Below are positions 7,259 to 11,015 of a DNA stretch of 11,015 nucleotides, in pieces. Under the pieces are notes generated by a model, which did not search any database, was not told the origin of the DNA, and saw nothing but the letters and a program-made list of their open reading frames with translations. The position numbers and the translations under genes were made by a program. Origin of the DNA: Acidobacteriota bacterium. Its GTDB lineage: Bacteria > Acidobacteriota > Terriglobia > 20CM-2-55-15. Position 1 is the stretch's first letter, and each line of letters starts with the position of its first letter. The stretch spans positions 1,925 through 12,939 of the forward strand of contig QHXD01000114.1 in NCBI GenBank assembly GCA_003223895.1. The letters are read 5' to 3'.

Positions 7259-7323
7259 CAAATTTTTCAGACCGTGTATTTCTTCAGCCGGGAGGAAGCA
7301 CCTTTAGGGTAGGAACGGTCTTA
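7259..7323 (+). promoter_or_regulatory. csrA leader with GGA motifs and a possible stem
   Basis: AGACCGT (7269-7275) and ACGGTCT (7315-7321) can pair as a 7-bp stem ending two bases before the csrA ATG. The 39-nt loop holds GGA at 7291-7293, 7294-7296 and 7312-7314. GGA is the core of CsrA-binding sites, and the last one (AGGA 7311-7314) is also the likely ribosome site. An inner hairpin CTTC/GAAG (7282-7285 with 7295-7298) places GGGAG in its loop. This fits feedback control of csrA on its own message, but no binding can be shown from sequence. Confidence 0.4.
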
Positions 7324-7530
7324 ATGCTCATTATTAATCGTAAGAAAGATCAGAAGATATTCATTTCAGACGACATTGAACTCACCGTCTTACAAGTTGG
7401 CCGGAATCGCGTACGCGTTGGAATACAAGCCCCCAAACATATAGCCATTCAGACACGCCTGCAGACCTCCCCGCCGGTCGTTGCCAACGACGTTGTGAGG
7501 CTTTTTCCACTTAAAGCCAGGCGCGCATAG
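7324..7530 (+). CDS. csrA: CsrA/RsmA-family carbon storage regulator (divergent)
   Basis: This 68-residue protein aligns from its first residue with CsrA, a small dimeric RNA-binding protein that represses or stabilises mRNAs by binding GGA in leader hairpins. Matches include MLIINRK at the start, the IxISDDIELTVLQVGRNRVRVGI strands (12-34) and the conserved APK at 36-38. Two usual features differ. The R-R-x-G-E stretch at 6-10 is RKKDQ here. The RNA-contacting arginine at position 44 (VHREEI in the well-studied enterobacterial protein) is threonine, with an arginine at 45 (IAIQTRLQ). The tail after about 46 (TSPPVVANDVVRLFPLKARRA) is longer and unlike the common C-terminus. AGGA at 7311-7314 lies nine bases before the ATG. 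The gene is convergent with the exported protein gene, only 14 bases between stops. I am confident of the fold, less so of normal RNA-binding activity. Confidence 0.85.
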   Translation: MLIINRKKDQKIFISDDIELTVLQVGRNRVRVGIQAPKHIAIQTRLQTSPPVVANDVVRLFPLKARRA

Positions 7531-7560
7531 CTGGCTCGATTGTCTCAGTTGCGCGCCTGG
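7517..7560. terminator. Bidirectional hairpin spanning two convergent stop codons
   Basis: CCAGGCGCGCA (7517-7527) and TGCGCGCCTGG (7550-7560) are a perfect 11-bp GC-rich inverted repeat. The 22-nt loop contains the csrA stop (7528-7530) and the minus-strand gene's stop (7545-7547), so each arm encodes the last residues of one protein. The position suits a shared terminator, but no T-run follows on either strand, so its efficiency is uncertain. Confidence 0.55.
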
Positions 7561-8681
7561 ATGACGTCGAAATAGCTCTGGATCATTCCCGAACTGAAGG
7601 CGTCGACAAGATCGGCGATGGAGAACAGCAGCGTGTCCCAGTGGAAACCAGGACGAAACAAGGGGGAGGCGCTGTAACCATCTGTACCGGTGTTGATGAG
7701 GGGACGAATAAACACGCTTCTCGAGTTCACTGGAAGCATGGAAACGTTCCTGTAGAAACTCTTCCATTCCTCCGCGTTCATAAACAGGTATTGCTCGACA
7801 TTCGATGTATAGAAGGCAGTAACGGTGGCGCCGTGGTCCTTCAGGTACGCACCTACGGACCGGATCGCTGACGGGCCCGCGAAGTCTCCGACCAGCGGCA
7901 CGATCAGGTTGTTCTTTTCAAGCTGCTGCAGTGTCAGGAAATTTTCTTCCGTGGCGAGATAGCTCCGAAGCTGGTCCTGTCCATCCGTGTCGAGCATCAG
8001 CTCTTCGTAAGTCGGCAGGATTCGGACAGCCGCGCGGCGGATCGCCTGGTTTGGTCCAGGGTAGCCCAGGTTTGTTCCGCCGACATAAAAGGCCCGAAAT
8101 ACATATTCAAGACTGCCTTCATCCTCCATGGTCAGTTTGAATCCGTGGCCCGTCCCCAGACGCTCCTTGATCGCGGCGAGGTTTTCCTGAAACATCTGCG
8201 GATCCGGCTCTGCGTCGCGAAAGGCATCGAACAACGCCGCCACGCTGGAATCCTGATTCAGTTCCGCCGGCCGCGCGCGCGAAAACAAACGAGACAGAAA
8301 CTCCGCGCGGTTGGCCGAAAGCTCGATCAGCGCTTTGTACATCAGATGCTCGATCATGTTCTGACGGCGAATGTCGATGATGAAAGAGATCTTCGGCTTC
8401 AGCGCGACAATGTACGTAAAGTTCTGTTCCGGTCCGACGCCCAGATATGCGCCGTCCGCGATTCGACCTTGCATCAGCTTCGAGAGCACGTGCTGCGTTC
8501 CGAGTTCGTTTGAAACAAAATTGTCGGAAACGAAGCGTCCTCCCGGCTCGGAAAAATCCGTTACCAACTTCCAGAATGCCTCGTCGCTAAGTCGAGTCGG
8601 CAGCTCTTCAGCAGACCAGGCAATGCCGAAGAAAAAGCAGAGCGCGAAAACGACTGTAAAACGGATACGCTGTTTAGTCAT
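7545..8681 (-). CDS. Exported protein of unknown function, LIC_10091-like
   Basis: This 378-residue protein begins with a signal peptide (VVFALCFFFGIAWSA, cleavage expected near residue 23), so it should be exported to the periplasm or beyond. The mature part resembles, from memory of the family, the LIC_10091-type hypothetical proteins: FVSDNFVSNE (50-59), GAYLGVGPEQNFTYIVALKP (77-96), FIIDIRRQNMIEHLMYKALIELS (100-122) and, further on, VTAFYTSNVEQYLF (287-300). The GVGPEQN loop followed by an acidic strand end (FIIDIRR) is like the nucleotide-binding turn of Rossmann-type methyltransferases, but no other methyltransferase motif is clear, and an exported methyltransferase would be odd. The ATG at 8681 is chosen because it begins the signal peptide; no strong ribosome site is seen (a GGAGG lies too far upstream). 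It converges with csrA. No function is assigned. Confidence 0.72.
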   Translation of the reverse strand: MTKQRIRFTVVFALCFFFGIAWSAEELPTRLSDEAFWKLVTDFSEPGGRFVSDNFVSNELGTQHVLSKLMQGRIADGAYLGVGPEQNFTYIVALKPKISFIIDIRRQNMIEHLMYKALIELSANRAEFLSRLFSRARPAELNQDSSVAALFDAFRDAEPDPQMFQENLAAIKERLGTGHGFKLTMEDEGSLEYVFRAFYVGGTNLGYPGPNQAIRRAAVRILPTYEELMLDTDGQDQLRSYLATEENFLTLQQLEKNNLIVPLVGDFAGPSAIRSVGAYLKDHGATVTAFYTSNVEQYLFMNAEEWKSFYRNVSMLPVNSRSVFIRPLINTGTDGYSASPLFRPGFHWDTLLFSIADLVDAFSSGMIQSYFDVIQARN

Positions 8682-8931
8682 GGCTTGGTATGCTGCCGCC
8701 TCCGTGCTCCAAAAGGAACTACACTCAATAATGATGCCATCATCTGGAAAAGAGGAAGTCTATTTCCGGAGCACTTTGTATTTCAAGCTTGCGGAGTGGG
8801 CAGAGGCATGAACCGGAAAGGAGGCCAGGAGTGGTGGCCTCCGATTCAGTCAGCAGGATGCGGGCCAGACCTTCAGCGGCCTCGACGGGCGAGGAGCTCG
8901 AAGGCAATAACAGTTACGGAACGCGCTGCGT
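8682..8931. other. GGA-rich intergenic gap, possible small RNA
   Basis: This gap lies between two minus-strand genes and has no supported coding frame. On the + strand GGA occurs 11 times between 8715 and 8920. Three lie in or beside small hairpins: GGAGGCCA/TGGCCTCC (8820-8827 with 8835-8842, loop GGAGTGG), GCA-GGA-TGC (8853-8861) and CGAG-GAG-CTCG (about 8890-8900). This is the kind of pattern seen in CsrA-sequestering RNAs, but no promoter or terminator is evident. On the minus strand the gap should carry the leader of the LIC_10091-like gene and the end of the FlgN-like transcript. Confidence 0.25.
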
Positions 8932-9279
8932 CTATTGAGTCCCGGCTGCAGCCGACGGCTCACTGGATGTGACCTCGTCGTATTGTTGCGCCAGCCACTC
9001 GGCTCTTTCGTCCAACTCCGCAATCCGGTTGGCGAGGCCGAAGATCTCAATGTTCAGATCCTGCAATTCGTCCAATTCTGCCGACACGAGTGCGTCGTCC
9101 GCCTGACTTTCGATCAATTCCATTTCGGACATCGCTGATTCCCGAAGCGTCAACAGTATTTCAAGATCATTGATGCGGCCGGTTTCCATGAGTTCAAGTT
9201 GGCATTCCGCCATTACAAGAACTTGTTCGAGGAGTTCCTTCTCTCGTCTGAGTGCCAGGGTAACCTGATCGGAATTCAT
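8932..9279 (-). CDS. Small helical protein, FlgN-like (possible flagellar export chaperone)
   Basis: This 115-residue acidic protein is almost all helix-forming: heptad-like LRREKELLEQVLVMAECQLELMETGRINDLEILLTLRESAMSEME, then a second helical stretch LNIEIFGLANRIAELDERAEWLAQQYDE. There is no signal peptide or membrane segment. Size and the pattern (E-K-E-L-L-x-x-x-L, then a G-x-x-x-x-L-x-x-L-L turn and a second long helix) resemble FlgN-type chaperones, which hold the hook-associated proteins FlgK and FlgL before export. No signature residue makes this certain; a generic coiled-coil protein is the alternative. A G-rich ribosome-like site (GGGGGCGG, minus strand) lies just before the ATG. Upstream, TCAAAATT and GCCACGAA (minus strand, about 9327-9302) roughly resemble a flagellar sigma-28 promoter but are spaced 10 bases apart instead of 11. 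Nearby csrA would fit, but no flagellar structural gene is in the window. Confidence 0.55.
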   Translation of the reverse strand: MNSDQVTLALRREKELLEQVLVMAECQLELMETGRINDLEILLTLRESAMSEMELIESQADDALVSAELDELQDLNIEIFGLANRIAELDERAEWLAQQYDEVTSSEPSAAAGTQ

Positions 9280-9877
9280 TTCCGCCCCCTATCTTTCTGC
9301 ATTCGTGGCAGACGAGAGCAATTTTGATTCCTTCAAAGCTGGGCGTTAACTGCTTTCAATACGAATGCCTCGGTCTTGCGGGTGACAATTCCATGAAAGA
9401 TGTCCAAGCCATCTATCGAATATGTTGACAGAGGAGCTTGAGTCCCGGCTCCGCGATCCGGGGATGAACGCAAAAATTGCGCTATCAACCGGATTTTATT
9501 CCGCTGGGCTTTGGGTATTTTACCCCGGCCGCCGCTGCGGACGATCCGGAGCCACTCAAGAAGGCATTGCTGTAGCTGGCCCAGGGGGTTGGTGCGCCGA
9601 CTGCAACTCAGAATTCGTACGGTCTGACCAAGGCTGGAACGGATCGGTCGGAGGACGACTCAACACGTTGAAGTGCTGATTGGAACGCCATCGGCTTCGA
9701 CGACAGAGTATTGACTGTGCCGCACATCGGTGCCGGCAAACATCCTTCCTTTGGACTTGTTGGATTCACCGCTGTGGCCGCGAGCGGAACGAAACGTCTT
9801 TTCGTGCGCCTCGCTCTCCCTACGGGATTTCTAGGAAGCCAGACCAAACCTGGATCGGAAATTCTTTGGGAGGCACT
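9280..9877. other. Gene-poor region upstream of the protease, possible gene remnant
   Basis: About 600 bases without a convincing gene. An 85-codon frame (9422-9679, +) has no ribosome site and no recognisable product. Another + frame has protein-like runs, PLGFGYFTPAAAADDPEPL (about 9500-9560) and IGAGKHPSFGLVGFTAVAA (about 9727-9783), interrupted by TAG at 9573 and TGA at 9669. It ends at 9881, overlapping the protease start as ATGA. This may be a decayed upstream gene or chance. TTGACA at 9425-9430 is a perfect -35 box but has no -10 partner at the right distance. Confidence 0.3.
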
Positions 9878-11015
9878 ATGAAATCACCAGCGTTTTACGT
9901 GCGCCCGGTTGCAAACGTGGTCGCAATCTTCCTCATCTTCGTATGCAGCGCAAGCGCTCAACCCCAGACGCCGCTAAAGCCCACTCTTCCGGGAGCGGCC
10001 GCCGGTCACATCGTGATATTCCGGCCGGGTACACCGCCGGCGGCCAGAGCCTTATCTGTCCGGCAAGCCGGGGGATCGGTTCGTTTCAACTACAACATCG
10101 TCGATGCGGTTGCAGTAGAGCTGCTCAACCCGAACGCCGTTGCGGCCTTGCAGCAAGACAGCTCGGTCACTGCGATTATTCCGGATCGTCCGATGTATGC
10201 CATACAGCTACCGACCGACCCGGAAGCCGCAATCACAGCTCGGGCCACGCGACAAACTATTCCGGCGGGGGTACGCCGGGTCGGCGTACCGACGAGTACT
10301 TCGAATGGAAGCGGAATTGGCGTCGCTATTGTCGACACGGGCATTGATTTCGGACATCGGGACCTGGCGCCTTCGTCCCAGTCGTTCAGTGCTGTGGGAA
10401 CTTCCTGCCAGGACGACCACGGTCACGGCACGCACGTGAGTGGAATCGTGGCGGCCCTGAACAACACGGTCGATGTGGTGGGCGTGGCGCCGAACGCGAA
10501 ACTCTATTGTGTGAAAGTGCTGAATGCTCTCGGCTCGGGGTCGGATGCATCCATCATGGCGGGACTGGACTGGGTTTTCACCAATAGCTCGCTTGTCGTG
10601 CCGGCCATTCGCGTGGTGAACATGAGCCTCGGACGGCCAGGTACACTCGACGACAATCCTGCTTTGCGAGCATCCGTTCAGAGCCTTTACAACGCAGGCA
10701 TCGTGGTTGTTGTTGCCGCCGGCAACGATTCGAACAGTGAAGTCAGCCAGGAGGTGCCGGCGACCTATCCGGAAGTGTTCGCCGTAGCCAGTACAACCGC
10801 CGTGAATGGCAGTAACAGCTGTTTTCTACTCCAGGGAAGTATCCTGGCTGACACAGCATCCTACTTTACGACCGACGGGAGATTCGATCAGCCGACGAAA
10901 ATCGGCGTCACGATATCGGTGCCCGGAGAAGACCAAGAGAACGTCAGCCTCTTTTGCGGCGTGACTTCCGTGGGAATTCTTTCCACAAAACTCGGGGGAG
11001 GCACAACCAGACTCT
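9878..11015 (+). CDS. Secreted subtilisin-family (S8) serine protease, 3' truncated by window
   Basis: A frame that stays open from the ATG at 9878 to the window's end gives 379 residues of a subtilase. Residues 1-27 are a signal peptide (VANVVAIFLIFVCSASA). Residues of about 43-108 resemble an inhibitor-I9 propeptide that folds the enzyme and is then removed (HIVIFRPGTPPAARAL through VTAIIPDRPMYA). The catalytic domain shows GVAIVDTGID (148-157, catalytic D153), DDHGHGTHVSGI (179-190, catalytic H183), VVNMSLG (246-252) and VVVVAAGNDS (276-285, oxyanion N283). The catalytic serine region (GTSM) must lie just beyond the window, after GILSTKLGGGTTRL. Cysteines at 177, 211, 315 and 360 could form disulfides in the secreted protein. 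GGGAGG (9868-9873) lies four bases before the ATG, supporting this start. The enzyme probably acts outside the cytoplasm in protein degradation or processing. Confidence 0.92.
   Translation, partial: MKSPAFYVRPVANVVAIFLIFVCSASAQPQTPLKPTLPGAAAGHIVIFRPGTPPAARALSVRQAGGSVRFNYNIVDAVAVELLNPNAVAALQQDSSVTAIIPDRPMYAIQLPTDPEAAITARATRQTIPAGVRRVGVPTSTSNGSGIGVAIVDTGIDFGHRDLAPSSQSFSAVGTSCQDDHGHGTHVSGIVAALNNTVDVVGVAPNAKLYCVKVLNALGSGSDASIMAGLDWVFTNSSLVVPAIRVVNMSLGRPGTLDDNPALRASVQSLYNAGIVVVVAAGNDSNSEVSQEVPATYPEVFAVASTTAVNGSNSCFLLQGSILADTASYFTTDGRFDQPTKIGVTISVPGEDQENVSLFCGVTSVGILSTKLGGGTTRL

Noticed and set aside
8724..8739. A sigma-54-like box upstream of the LIC_10091-like gene (minus strand TGGCAT-N5-TTGA)
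   Set aside because: The spacing fits but the invariant GC at the -12 element is GA, and no activator or other support is seen.
8935..9450. A 13-base direct repeat (TTGAGTCCCGGCT at 8935-8947 and 9438-9450) flanking the FlgN-like gene
   Set aside because: One shared 13-mer is expected by chance in 11 kb; no terminal inverted repeats or recombinase to make it an insertion boundary.
9422..9679. An 85-codon plus-strand open frame
   Set aside because: No ribosome site, unlikely composition, and no recognisable product; described only as part of the gene-poor region.
9943..10347. A 134-codon plus-strand open frame at the protease start
   Set aside because: It overlaps the protease in another frame; the frame from 9878 carries the signal peptide, propeptide and catalytic motifs.

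Overview
The window looks like a chromosomal piece from an Acidobacteriota-type Gram-negative bacterium, probably a soil or metagenomic lineage. The basis is the moderately GC-rich sequence and two large outer-membrane receptors of the Oar-like, carboxypeptidase-regulatory-domain TonB-dependent family that these bacteria carry in many copies. Exported proteins fill much of the rest. I see no rRNA, tRNA, CRISPR array, transposase or phage gene. The assignment is inference from gene content only.

Layout. Positions 1-1525 hold the C-terminal part of one TonB-dependent receptor, cut by the window edge and broken by a frameshift near 570-580. Nine bases later comes an ornithine cyclodeaminase/mu-crystallin family gene (1535-2485, +). 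A phenylacetate-CoA-ligase-like adenylating enzyme runs towards it (3999-2791, -). Their convergent gap is mostly a 207-nt nested inverted-repeat element. A 111-nt divergent promoter region separates the ligase from a complete 1002-residue TonB-dependent receptor (4111-7119, +).

Just after that receptor is a perfect 61-bp inverted repeat with a 14-nt loop (7123-7258). It is followed by a small csrA (7324-7530, +) whose leader can form a GGA-containing hairpin. An exported, LIC_10091-like protein of unknown function (8681-7545, -) converges on csrA, and an 11-bp inverted repeat frames both stop codons. Next come a GGA-rich gap, a short helical FlgN-like protein (9279-8932, -), about 600 nt without a convincing gene, and the first 379 codons of a secreted subtilisin-family protease (9878 onward, +) that runs off the window.

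How it fits together. The left half combines outer-membrane uptake with small-molecule metabolism (an NAD-dependent amino/imino-acid enzyme and an acyl-CoA ligase). The sequence does not prove a shared substrate. The right half has a post-transcriptional regulator (CsrA), a possible flagellar chaperone and secreted proteins. The most unusual signals are the two palindromic intergenic elements, the CsrA that lacks the usual arginine at position 44, and the GGA-bearing RNA structures around it.
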